A stretch of DNA of 21,365 nt. Origin: Deltaproteobacteria bacterium (GTDB lineage Bacteria > Myxococcota_A > UBA9160 > SZUA-336). The position numbers and the translations under genes are program-made. This document shows, piece after piece, positions 7,715 through 15,762 of the stretch; the first letter of the stretch is position 1; each line of letters opens with the position of its first letter. The notes under the pieces were generated by a model, which was not told where the DNA came from, made no database searches, and saw only the letters and a program-made list of their open reading frames with translations. Location of the stretch: contig DAOUZG010000003.1 in assembly GCA_030665705.1 (NCBI GenBank), positions 1-21,365 on the forward strand, given 5' to 3'.

Positions 7715-8673
7715 CGCAGATCCGGGGCGATAACCTCGACGTAGCGGTTCTCGCGAAGCTCCTCGAGCCACGGTCCCATCTCCCGCTCCGTCCTCTGCTC
7801 TAGAAGCTCCGCGTACAGCTTGTCGTGCATGTCCTCGAGACGCACCTCGGCCGGGTCGAACCGCTCGATGACCTGGATCAGGTTCAGTCCATGACGGGTC
7901 TGGATCGGGGGGCTGATCTCACCGAGCTCCATCTCGAACACGTAAGGCGCCAGCTCGGGAGCGACCTCACCTTCTCGGAAGACGGTCAGTCCACCGTCGA
8001 CGGCGGAAGGCGCCTTCGAGTAGGCGCGTGCGAGGGCGCCGAAATCCCGCCCCTTCGCGGCTTCCTCCCGGATCGCCTCCGCCTCCTTCCGAAGTTCGTC
8101 TTTCGCCTGCTCCAACTCCTCGGGGGGCCAGGGGAGAAGGATGTGCCGGACCCTCGCCTGGACGCCCGACCTCCCCATCCGGTAACGGCTCTCGAACAGT
8201 GCGGCGACATCGTACTCCGTCACGTCGACGCGGGAACGCACCGCCCCACCGATCACCTTCATCCGAGTGATCTCCGTGGTGATCTGGGTGCGGTACTGCT
8301 CACGCGTCAGCCCCTGTTGCTGGACCGCAGTGTAGATCTTCTCGACAGTGACTCCCGCCTCGCGGGCGATGGCCTCGATCGCTCGATCCACCTCCTCCTC
8401 CGAGGCGCTGAGCCCGAGGCGGCTTGCCGCGTCCTCGATGAGCTTCGAGTTGATCAGAGATTGGAGAGCCTGCGCCCGAACCTGACGGTGCAGCTCTGGC
8501 GGGAGTTCCCCGTGCTCCGCCTGGATCCGCGTCAGGACGGGAGAGGCCGCGCGATCCACTTCCGAGAGCAGGATGACTTTGTCGTCCACGATCGCGGCGA
8601 TCCCGTCGACCACCTCCGCAGCCGCCGACGCCGCAAGCACAACGGCGAACGCGGCCACCGCGGCCCACCTCAT
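7711..8673 (-). CDS. surA: SurA-like periplasmic chaperone / parvulin peptidyl-prolyl isomerase
   Basis: A 320-residue secreted protein with a signal peptide (about 1-19, ending ASAAA before EVVDG) and a SurA N-terminal domain beginning VVDGIAAIVDDKVILLSEVD, followed by one parvulin (PpiC) domain at about 173-270. SurA escorts outer-membrane proteins through the periplasm. Only one parvulin domain is present, where Escherichia coli SurA has two. The first catalytic histidine is kept (VRHILL, His177), but the C-terminal one, normally in a GYHI-type motif, is Asn264 in HGLNLIQV. Isomerase activity may therefore be weak, with the chaperone function retained. The ATG overlaps the preceding stop (ATGA) and the stop overlaps pdxA (GTGA). 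Confidence 0.9.
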   Translation of the reverse strand: MRWAAVAAFAVVLAASAAAEVVDGIAAIVDDKVILLSEVDRAASPVLTRIQAEHGELPPELHRQVRAQALQSLINSKLIEDAASRLGLSASEEEVDRAIEAIAREAGVTVEKIYTAVQQQGLTREQYRTQITTEITRMKVIGGAVRSRVDVTEYDVAALFESRYRMGRSGVQARVRHILLPWPPEELEQAKDELRKEAEAIREEAAKGRDFGALARAYSKAPSAVDGGLTVFREGEVAPELAPYVFEMELGEISPPIQTRHGLNLIQVIERFDPAEVRLEDMHDKLYAELLEQRTEREMGPWLEELRENRYVEVIAPDLR

Positions 8674-9596
8674 CGCAGGGTCTCCAGCGCGGCTTCGTTG
8701 ATCCGGATTCGAGCCCTCCGTCGGAGCTCCCGAAGCCAGTTGTCTCTCAGGCTCGTGAACCGGCTCTCTCGGAGCTCCGAGCGAATCTCTTCACCGACCT
8801 CTTCGAGCTTCGGCTCGTGTCCGGAGATCGGCTCCTCGAGGCGGAAGATGTGATAGCCGTAAGGTGACTCGATCACATCCGAGACCTCTCCGGGTCGGAG
8901 ATCGAACGCGCGATCGAACGCCTCGGGAAGCTCGCCCCGGGAGAACGCCGGGAGCAGCCCTCCGTGGCGCGCCTCCGGTCCGAGGCTGTGGGACCGGGCC
9001 AGCTCCTCGAAGTCACCCCCCGACCGGAGCTCGCTCAGGACCCACCGCGCCTTCTTTTCATCCTCGACGACGATGTGCCGGACCTGCACCTGTGGAGGTG
9101 CCGCGTAACGATCCCTGTGCTCCGCAAAGTGGAATGCAACGGCGCTGTCCGGGACCTCCAGCTCCGAGGCAAGCTCGAGCACTGCCGTTCGGTCCATCAC
9201 CATCTCGCGCTGAATCTCCTCCCGGAACGAGGGATCGACCGGTCCCCGGTTCTCCCCGAAGAGCCTCCCCAGGAAGGCGTCGATCTCCTCGTCCGTCACC
9301 TCGATCCCGAGCTCCTCGGCTCGCCCCAGTACAACCTCCTCGCGGATCAAGCGCTCCAGCTCTCGGAGCATGATCTCCTCGCGCTCCTCTGCGGCGGCCT
9401 CCCCGACGGCGGGTCCGAGGCTGTCCTCGAGCGCCTCCAGCGGGATGGTGCGCCCGTTGACCGTCGCGACCCATTCGTCCCCGCCCGTCCCCGGCGTGCA
9501 CCCTGCCAGGCAGAGAACGACCAGGCCGGCCCGCAGGGGCAGCCTAACGCGGTGGCCGGGTCTCGAAAAGCGCGTCATTGGCGAGAACCGCTTCAT
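8670..9596 (-). CDS. Lipoprotein parvulin-type peptidyl-prolyl isomerase (PrsA/PpiC-like)
   Basis: A lipoprotein signal ends in LCLAGC with acylated Cys33, followed by a SurA-N/PrsA-like helical region and a parvulin domain at about 168-255. Both catalytic histidines are present, His174 in VRHIVV and His249 in YGYHIF, so this is the only one of the three tandem isomerases with an intact set. A role in folding outer-membrane or secreted proteins is likely. The start is uncertain: ATG 9596 overlaps the preceding gene by 53 nt and ATG 9578 by 35 nt, neither with a strong ribosome binding site; either leaves a usable signal peptide. Its stop overlaps the surA start (ATGA). Confidence 0.88.
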   Translation of the reverse strand: MKRFSPMTRFSRPGHRVRLPLRAGLVVLCLAGCTPGTGGDEWVATVNGRTIPLEALEDSLGPAVGEAAAEEREEIMLRELERLIREEVVLGRAEELGIEVTDEEIDAFLGRLFGENRGPVDPSFREEIQREMVMDRTAVLELASELEVPDSAVAFHFAEHRDRYAAPPQVQVRHIVVEDEKKARWVLSELRSGGDFEELARSHSLGPEARHGGLLPAFSRGELPEAFDRAFDLRPGEVSDVIESPYGYHIFRLEEPISGHEPKLEEVGEEIRSELRESRFTSLRDNWLRELRRRARIRINEAALETLR

Positions 9597-10443
9597 CGAT
9601 GGAAACCCCGAGGCGCTGGCGCCCCTCTTCGATTAGACGCTCGTAGCGCTCCTGCATTTGCTGGCGCTGCAGGATTCGTTCGATCGCCGGCCGGACCTGG
9701 TCGAGTTCTCGGGGCACATCGGTCTTACGCTCGTCCAGTACCAGAACGGTCCAGCCCCCAGGGGTAGGGAACGGACCGGCGCGGTCTCCCGGACGGCGCA
9801 GCCGATGGGCGTGCGGGGCCAGGTCTCCCGGCACGAGCCCCTGCTCGAACGGACCGATCCGCCCTCCCTCGGATGCCGAGGGGGCCACGCTGTAGCGTGC
9901 CACGACTTCCTCGATGGGCGTCCCGGCGGCGATCTCCTCCATCGCCTCGGCTGCCACGGACTCGGTGGGCGTCACGATCTCGCGTAGGTGGAGACGGCTG
10001 GTCCGAAAGCGAGCCTGCGACTTCTCGTAGTACGTTCGGATTTCGTCCTCCGTGGCCGCGTACTCACGCACCAGATCCTCGCCGAGGATGCGCCGGAGCG
10101 TGTCCTGCTTTCGTCGGTGCGCCTCCCGGTCGATGGCCTGCGCGCGCTCGAGGTACCTCGGATCCTCGAGCAGACCCCGATCGCGCGCAAACCGCTCCGA
10201 GAGCTCCAGCGCGATGAGCCGATCAAGCGCACGGCGGCGGTGATCCCCGCTCGATGCGTTGGGACCGGCTCGAAACGGAGGAAGCTCCTCCCGCAGCTCG
10301 GTCAACGTGATCTTCCGGGATCCGACGCTGGCGACGATCGGTCCGGCATCCTTGTCCTCGGGCGGCTCGCCCGCGCAGCCCGCACCCGCGAGTGCGATGG
10401 CGATGAGAATCCGTACCGCGGCCGCGCTTGCTCTGTTTCTCAA
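9544..10443 (-). CDS. Probable lipoprotein, parvulin-like chaperone with degenerate active site
   Basis: From TTG 10443 the product has 299 residues: a hydrophobic signal (about 10-22) ending in a weak lipobox (GAGC, Cys23), a helical SurA-N-like region, and a parvulin-like domain at about 150-238. The first catalytic histidine position is Glu155 (LREIVT in place of RHIL) and the last is Thr232 (GGWTVLV in place of GYHI), so it is probably a chaperone without isomerase activity. I chose TTG because it overlaps the mfd stop as TTGA, has GGGGGA 6 nt upstream, and begins just before the hydrophobic segment. The frame is open upstream to 10710, but that part is out-of-frame mfd sequence. It ends with TAG inside the next gene. 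Confidence 0.8.
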   Translation of the reverse strand: MRNRASAAAVRILIAIALAGAGCAGEPPEDKDAGPIVASVGSRKITLTELREELPPFRAGPNASSGDHRRRALDRLIALELSERFARDRGLLEDPRYLERAQAIDREAHRRKQDTLRRILGEDLVREYAATEDEIRTYYEKSQARFRTSRLHLREIVTPTESVAAEAMEEIAAGTPIEEVVARYSVAPSASEGGRIGPFEQGLVPGDLAPHAHRLRRPGDRAGPFPTPGGWTVLVLDERKTDVPRELDQVRPAIERILQRQQMQERYERLIEEGRQRLGVSIDEAVLANDALFETRPPR

Positions 10444-13400
10444 CGGCTTCCCCCTGCGGCCCTGCGGCCCTCTTCCGTACTCGGCTGCTCCGGGTCGAGC
10501 AGATCGAGCAGTCCGAGGCTCTCGGCGAGGGCATCTTCTCGCTTGCGCAGCGTTGTGCGCACCTCGTGCGCTGGGGTTACCCGGAACGGGCAGCCGGGCT
10601 GCTCGAGGAGGCGAGCGAGTCGGTGCGGATCGATTCGCGTGCCGCTGGCCACCCGCACGACCAGCTCGTCCTGCGAGGTCCGGATGTCCTCGATTCCGAG
10701 CTGGCGGCATCGGATCTTCAGGCGGATCACCTCGACGAGGTTACGCGTTTCCGGGGGGAGCGGCCCGAAGCGGTCGAGTAGATCCGCCCGCAGAGCGTCG
10801 AGCTCCTCGAGGTCTCGCGTCGCGGAGAGCTGCTTGTAGAGGACGAGTCGCTGGTTCACGTCGGGCACGTAGGCTTCCGGGAGAAGCGCCGGTATCGGCA
10901 GGCGGATCTCTGGCTCCAGAGCCTCCTCCATGCCCTCCCCCTTCATCTCGGCAATCGCTCGCTCCAGCATCTCCATGTAGAGGTCGTAGCCGACTGCAGC
11001 GATGTTTCCAGACTGCTCCGGCCCCAGGAGGTTGCCGGCACCGCGGATCTCCAGATCGTGCGTGGCCAGTCGGAAACCGGCACCGAGGTCGGAAAGGTCC
11101 TGGATCGCCTCGATTCGGCGGCGGGCGTCGTCCGTCAGGCTCCCCTCGGGAGGGAGGAACAGATAGGCGTACGCTCGTCGATCGCTGCGTCCGACACGGC
11201 CGCGGAGCTGGTAGAGCTGCGCGAGGCCGAAGCGATCCGCCCGGTGAATCAGGATCGTGTTGGCGTTGGGAATGTCCAAACCCGATTCGATGATGGCGGT
11301 GCAGACGAGGACGTCGAACTCCCCCTCCAGGAACCGCAGCATTACGCGCTCGAGCTGCTGCTCCGGCATCTGTCCGTGCACCACTTCCATCCTCGCCTCG
11401 GGGACGGTCCGGCGAAGGTACTCGGCGATCTCGTCGATCGTCTCCACGCGGTTGTGTACGAAGAAGGTCTGTCCGCCCCTCCGGAGTTCGCGCAGGATCG
11501 ACTCGCGCACGACGTCATCGGGGAACCTGCAGATCTGGGTACGGATGGCCATTCGGTCCGGCGGAGGCGTCGTAACGAGAGAGAGATCCCGCAGATCCGA
11601 GAAGGCCATCTGGAGCGTTCGCGGAATCGGCGTCGCGGAGAGCGTCAGGACGTCGACGAGCTTGCGCAACGCCTTGAGCTGCTCCTTCTGCTTAACGCCG
11701 AAGCGATGTTCCTCGTCCACGATGATCAGACCGAGGTTGCGAAACTGGATGTCTCTAGCGAGGAGCCGGTGGGTTCCGATTACAATGTCGACGCGACCGG
11801 AGGCCAACCCCTCCCGGACTCGTCGGGCCTCCCGCGGTGGGGTGAGGCGCGAGAGCGCCCCCACCTCGATCGCTGTCCCCTCGAAGCGTTCCCGGAGCGT
11901 CCTGGCGTGCTGCTGGCAGAGAACTGTCGTTGGTACGAGGAACGCCACCTGCCGTCCAACCGATGCAGCGACGTAAGCGGCGCGGCAGGCGATCTCGGTC
12001 TTCCCGAAGCCCACGTCTCCACAGACCAACCGGTCCATCGGACGTTCGCTCCCGAGATCTCTTAGGACCTCCTCGGTGGCGCGGCGCTGGTCCGGGGTGT
12101 CTTCGTAGGGGAAGCGCGCTTCGAACTCCTCGTAGTCCGCATCGGGCGGCGGGTAGCGGTGTCCCTCCATCACCTCGCGCGCCGCGTAGATTGCGAGTAG
12201 CTCCTGCGCCATGCCCTCCACCGCCCGCCGCACGCGGCGCTTGGTGCGCTGCCAGGTCTGGCCGCCGAGTCGGTCGAGCGGCGGAGGGCTCCCGTCGGCG
12301 CCGCCATAGCGCTGGACGCGGTCGAGCCCGGAAACCGGGACGTAGAGCTTGTCTCCCTCCCCGTACTCGAGCAGCAACAGCTCCTGGGTGATCCCCGCCG
12401 CCGTCAGCTGCACGAGGCCCTGGTAGCGCCCGATCCCGTGCTCGGCGTGGACGAGGAAGTCCCCCTCCTGAATCTGGGCGAGCGCCCGAATCGCCTCACC
12501 CCGCCGGGTAACCCGGGCGTACCGCGGATGGCGGCGAGGTCCGAAGAGATCCTCTTCGGTAACGACGACGAGCTGCTCCGCCGGTAGGTCGAAACCCTCC
12601 TGCAGGGGCGCGATGACGATCTCGGCGGCTCCGGTCTCCGGAAGGGGACCCCAGCCCGGCGTTCCGGAGACGGGAAGGTCGTGTCCGTACTCCCGGAGGA
12701 TGTCCGCCAGCCGCTCGGCTGAGGAAAGCGAGGGCGAAGCGATCCGAACCCGTCGGCCGGCAGCGCTCCACCCCTCGAGGCGTTGCGAGAGTGGCTGGAG
12801 CGCGCGCCCCGAGCCGCGGTGGTCCTGGATCTCGCGCCGGAGGTCTTGGTGGTCGGTGACGTGCAGCAGGACCCGGTCTTCCTCCTGCACCGGATCGGGC
12901 GTGCCGAGCCAGTCCAGAAGTACGGGCTTTCGCCGCCCGAGCTCCTCCCACGCCGTGTCATCCGTGAGATACAGCTCGAGCGGGTCGCAGACCAGGCGGT
13001 CCTGTCGACTCGCCGCAGCGTGGCCGTCGAAGATCTCCTCCACGTAGGTTCGGGCACGTCGTCGCCCCGCTTCGGGATCGTCCACGATGACGAGCGCCGA
13101 TTCGGGGAGGTAGTCGAACACCGTCTCCATCTGGTCGTGAAACACCGCCTCCAGATTCTCGGTTCCCGGCGGGGCGTGCCGGCGCGCGAGCGACTCCGTG
13201 ACCGTGTAGATGTTCGACTCGGGGATTCCGAGGGCCCGTCCGCGGTCCCGGACTCGGTGCCGGAGATCGTCGAGATCCGACGGCATGCGGAAGCCCCGGG
13301 GCGGGATCGCCACCGCCGACCTGAGCTCCGACTCCGAACGCTGGGTGACCGGGTCGAACAGACGAATCGAGCCGATCCCATCGAATTCGAACTCGATCCG

Positions 13401-14015
13401 GATCGGCCGCTCGAGCTGGGGAGGGAACAGGTCGAGGATCGCGCCGCGCACCGTGATCTCTCCCCGCTCCTCGACCAGTGTCGTTCGATGATACCCGGCC
13501 GCAACGAGGACCTCGAGCAGCGCATCGCGGTCGACGGTCATGCCGCGTTCGAGGTGCGTAACGCGGGCTCGGAGCTCGCTTCGGGGCAGCACGCGTCGAA
13601 GCAGTGCGGACCAGGAGCTCACCACCGTGAGGGGTGTCTCGGGTCCGGCGGCAAGCAACGCGTAGAGCAGGCTCATCCGCCGCCCATCCACCTCCGGGTG
13701 AACGGAGAATCGATCGAAGGGAGGCGTGTCGTGGCGCGGGAAGAGGTGGACCTCGCCTTCGCCGCCGAACGTGCGGAGGTCCCGCGCAAATCGCTCGGCG
13801 CGTGCGGAGGTAGGACTTACGACGACAAGCGGTCCCCGGTGAGCCTCTCGCAGGCCGGCGGCCAGGAACGCGCCCACACTTCCCCGTACGCCGAGGAACC
13901 GCACCCGCTGCTCCCGGCTCGCGACGGTCTCCACCAGCTCCGGCAGTCGCAGAGCCTCTTCTCCTCGAGTCGCCCCGTACACTCGCCCTTGAAGGAACGG
14001 GAGGCAAAGGGTCAC
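10440..14015 (-). CDS. mfd: Transcription-repair coupling factor
   Basis: Removes RNA polymerase stalled at lesions and recruits UvrA. At 1191 residues it is full length. Domains in order: the UvrB-like N-terminal module (DTPPFDRFSVHPE, 96-108; GEITVRGAILDLFP, 185-198); the RNA-polymerase-interaction region (about 500-580, with GDFLVHAEHGIGRYQG at 518-533); RecG-like helicase motor with Walker A GDVGFGKT (666-673), DEEH box (767-770), SATPIPRTL (793-801) and a late VGRSDRRAYAYLF motif; then the C-terminal TRCF domain. The start is GTG 14015, overlapping the preceding stop as GTGA. The following gene starts at TTG within its stop codon. Sharing an operon with uvrA, five genes downstream, fits the shared pathway. 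Confidence 0.98.
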   Translation of the reverse strand: MTLCLPFLQGRVYGATRGEEALRLPELVETVASREQRVRFLGVRGSVGAFLAAGLREAHRGPLVVVSPTSARAERFARDLRTFGGEGEVHLFPRHDTPPFDRFSVHPEVDGRRMSLLYALLAAGPETPLTVVSSWSALLRRVLPRSELRARVTHLERGMTVDRDALLEVLVAAGYHRTTLVEERGEITVRGAILDLFPPQLERPIRIEFEFDGIGSIRLFDPVTQRSESELRSAVAIPPRGFRMPSDLDDLRHRVRDRGRALGIPESNIYTVTESLARRHAPPGTENLEAVFHDQMETVFDYLPESALVIVDDPEAGRRRARTYVEEIFDGHAAASRQDRLVCDPLELYLTDDTAWEELGRRKPVLLDWLGTPDPVQEEDRVLLHVTDHQDLRREIQDHRGSGRALQPLSQRLEGWSAAGRRVRIASPSLSSAERLADILREYGHDLPVSGTPGWGPLPETGAAEIVIAPLQEGFDLPAEQLVVVTEEDLFGPRRHPRYARVTRRGEAIRALAQIQEGDFLVHAEHGIGRYQGLVQLTAAGITQELLLLEYGEGDKLYVPVSGLDRVQRYGGADGSPPPLDRLGGQTWQRTKRRVRRAVEGMAQELLAIYAAREVMEGHRYPPPDADYEEFEARFPYEDTPDQRRATEEVLRDLGSERPMDRLVCGDVGFGKTEIACRAAYVAASVGRQVAFLVPTTVLCQQHARTLRERFEGTAIEVGALSRLTPPREARRVREGLASGRVDIVIGTHRLLARDIQFRNLGLIIVDEEHRFGVKQKEQLKALRKLVDVLTLSATPIPRTLQMAFSDLRDLSLVTTPPPDRMAIRTQICRFPDDVVRESILRELRRGGQTFFVHNRVETIDEIAEYLRRTVPEARMEVVHGQMPEQQLERVMLRFLEGEFDVLVCTAIIESGLDIPNANTILIHRADRFGLAQLYQLRGRVGRSDRRAYAYLFLPPEGSLTDDARRRIEAIQDLSDLGAGFRLATHDLEIRGAGNLLGPEQSGNIAAVGYDLYMEMLERAIAEMKGEGMEEALEPEIRLPIPALLPEAYVPDVNQRLVLYKQLSATRDLEELDALRADLLDRFGPLPPETRNLVEVIRLKIRCRQLGIEDIRTSQDELVVRVASGTRIDPHRLARLLEQPGCPFRVTPAHEVRTTLRKREDALAESLGLLDLLDPEQPSTEEGRRAAGGSR

Positions 14016-15055
14016 CGAATATACGGGGGGCTACGGTCCCCTTCCACGCAAGCGCGGACGAGCACCGACTCCAGCAGACGCGAGACCCGTTCCGGATCGT
14101 TTCTCGCAAGCGCCCGTCTCCGGGCCTGTTCTCGAACCCGCCTTCGCGCCGGCTCGTCTGCAAGAGCTTCGAGGACGCGTTGTGCAAACGCTCGCGGGGA
14201 GCCCGCTCCCGGTACTACGAAGGCGTCCTCCCCATCCACCATTCCGGGGGCGCCGGACTCGACGCAAACCGCCGGAATTCCCGCGACCTGGTAGGCGAGG
14301 AGCTTCATCGGGAATCCCCCGGGCAGGGAGCGCGGCACGAGCGCCAGGTCGGCCCGCGTGGGACGGTCCCGAGGGCTCCGCCCGATCCTCAGCTGAACCC
14401 GTGGGTCGAAGCCTCTCGCTGCGTCATGAGCTGCGTCAAGCCAAGCCGGGTTTTGGTAAAGATCGCGGTTCCCCTCGTAGTAGAGGGTGCGGCCGTCTCC
14501 CGGCTCGACACGGGGCTCGGCCGGGTCCAGCGGAGGAGGGATCACCTCGGTCTTCGGGGTAAGCCCGTTTCGGGGGTGGGGTGCCAGCTCGACCACGGAC
14601 CGCGCGAGCCGCTCCGCCCAGCGCTCAGCGCGGCCCCCGATCCGGGAGGCCAAGAGGGCGGATCGGGCCGTCATCGCGAGCTCCTGGGCAAAGGTGCTAT
14701 GACGCACGTATACCGACGGCACCCCGAGAACCCGTGCGGCCAGGTCTGCCACGAGGCCCCCCTCCACGTTGTGACCGAGGATGACGTCGGGACGATGACG
14801 CAGTGCTTCAGCAAGGAGAAACGCGTCATCCAGCGCGCGCCGAAACCCAGGCTGAGAGTCGATTCCGCGACCGAGCTGGGGAAGGCCCGTGCGTCGAAGC
14901 GGAAAGGGATCAGGACGGGCCCGATCCCCGAAGCGCGGGACCACCACCTCCACGTCGTGCCCGCGCCGTATGAGGCCTAGGGTCGTGCGCTCGACGAGGA
15001 GCTGGGAGCCGCGGCCCGCCGGGAAGGGGCAGGCTGCAACGACCATGACCTTCAC
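14012..15055 (-). CDS. GT-B fold glycosyltransferase, family 4-like
   Basis: A 347-residue protein with the N-terminal acceptor domain VKVMVVAACPFPAGRGSQLL, typical of GT4 enzymes, and a C-terminal donor domain with GGFPMKLLAYQVAGIPAV (from 246) and DGEDAFVVP. The donor-site motif usually reads MKLLEY; here the Glu position is Ala254, which may affect nucleotide-sugar binding. It likely transfers a sugar onto a cell-surface glycan or lipid carrier at the cytoplasmic face; donor and acceptor cannot be told. GTG 15055 is chosen because it overlaps the preceding stop (GTGA) and starts exactly at the family N-terminus; the long open frame upstream is antisense or out-of-frame sequence of the GT2 gene. 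Its stop overlaps the mfd start. Confidence 0.88.
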   Translation of the reverse strand: MKVMVVAACPFPAGRGSQLLVERTTLGLIRRGHDVEVVVPRFGDRARPDPFPLRRTGLPQLGRGIDSQPGFRRALDDAFLLAEALRHRPDVILGHNVEGGLVADLAARVLGVPSVYVRHSTFAQELAMTARSALLASRIGGRAERWAERLARSVVELAPHPRNGLTPKTEVIPPPLDPAEPRVEPGDGRTLYYEGNRDLYQNPAWLDAAHDAARGFDPRVQLRIGRSPRDRPTRADLALVPRSLPGGFPMKLLAYQVAGIPAVCVESGAPGMVDGEDAFVVPGAGSPRAFAQRVLEALADEPARRRVREQARRRALARNDPERVSRLLESVLVRACVEGDRSPPYIR

Positions 15056-15762
15056 GGCTGACTCCGTTTGACGCGCGGGCGGGGGAGTCGCCGCCGCAGC
15101 TTCAGAAGCTCGCGGACGGCCCGCAGGATGACGCGCGGCCGGGCGCCGGATGGCGAGCCGGCTGCGCGTGGGAAGTGCCGAACCGGAATCTGGCGGATCC
15201 GGAATCCCGCAGCGGAGGCCCGGACGAGGATCTCGGTATTGACGAAGGCCCCCACCGACTCGATGGGGATCTCCGTGAGAACCTGGCGGCGGAACAGCTT
15301 GAAGGCGCAATCGACGTCCCGGATGTCGAGCCCGAAAAGCCAGCGAACCAGGCAACCCCAGCCCCAGCCCAGAAGCCGGCGGACCCGCGGGTCGCGTCGC
15401 GGCGACCGATAGCCGGCCACGATGTCGGCGTCCGCACTGACAGCCAGGAGCTCGGCGAGATCGTTCAGGTCGAACTGGTGGTCGGCATCCGTGAAGAAGA
15501 CCCACCCCATGCGGGCTGACTGGAGCCCCGTGCGGAGCGCTGCCCCGTAGCCACGGTTGCGCTCATGACGCAGGAGCCGAACTCCCTGGAAGCGCATCAC
15601 CATCCGGGCGGTTTCGTCGCGGCTCCCGTCATCGACCACGATGATCTCGTGCTCTTTGGAGATCCGCGGGAGGACCTCCTGCGCCTGGGAGAGGATCCGG
15701 CCGATGTTCTCGGCCTCGTCGTGGGCCGGGAGCACGAGAGAGATCGAGGGTCGCTGCGTCAT
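15052..15762 (-). CDS. Family 2 glycosyltransferase, dolichyl-phosphate-mannose-synthase-like
   Basis: A 236-residue GT-A fold enzyme: ISLVLPAHDEAENI at the N-terminus, VVDDGSRDET (42-51) for the nucleotide, NRGYGAALRTGL (69-80), the metal-binding DxD in FTDADHQFD (90-98), and DVDCAFKLFRR (149-159), characteristic of the polyprenyl-phosphate sugar synthase subgroup. No C-terminal transmembrane helices are present, so it is a short, probably peripheral enzyme with a basic tail (about 212-233). It probably makes a polyprenyl-phosphate sugar or extends a glycan; the sugar is unknown. The ATG overlaps the phosphatase-family stop (ATGA), and its stop overlaps the GT4 start (GTGA). Confidence 0.9.
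   Translation of the reverse strand: MTQRPSISLVLPAHDEAENIGRILSQAQEVLPRISKEHEIIVVDDGSRDETARMVMRFQGVRLLRHERNRGYGAALRTGLQSARMGWVFFTDADHQFDLNDLAELLAVSADADIVAGYRSPRRDPRVRRLLGWGWGCLVRWLFGLDIRDVDCAFKLFRRQVLTEIPIESVGAFVNTEILVRASAAGFRIRQIPVRHFPRAAGSPSGARPRVILRAVRELLKLRRRLPRPRVKRSQP

Noticed and set aside
12783..14294. Plus-strand open frame of 503 codons opposite mfd
   Set aside because: Antisense to mfd and the GT4 gene, without recognisable domains.
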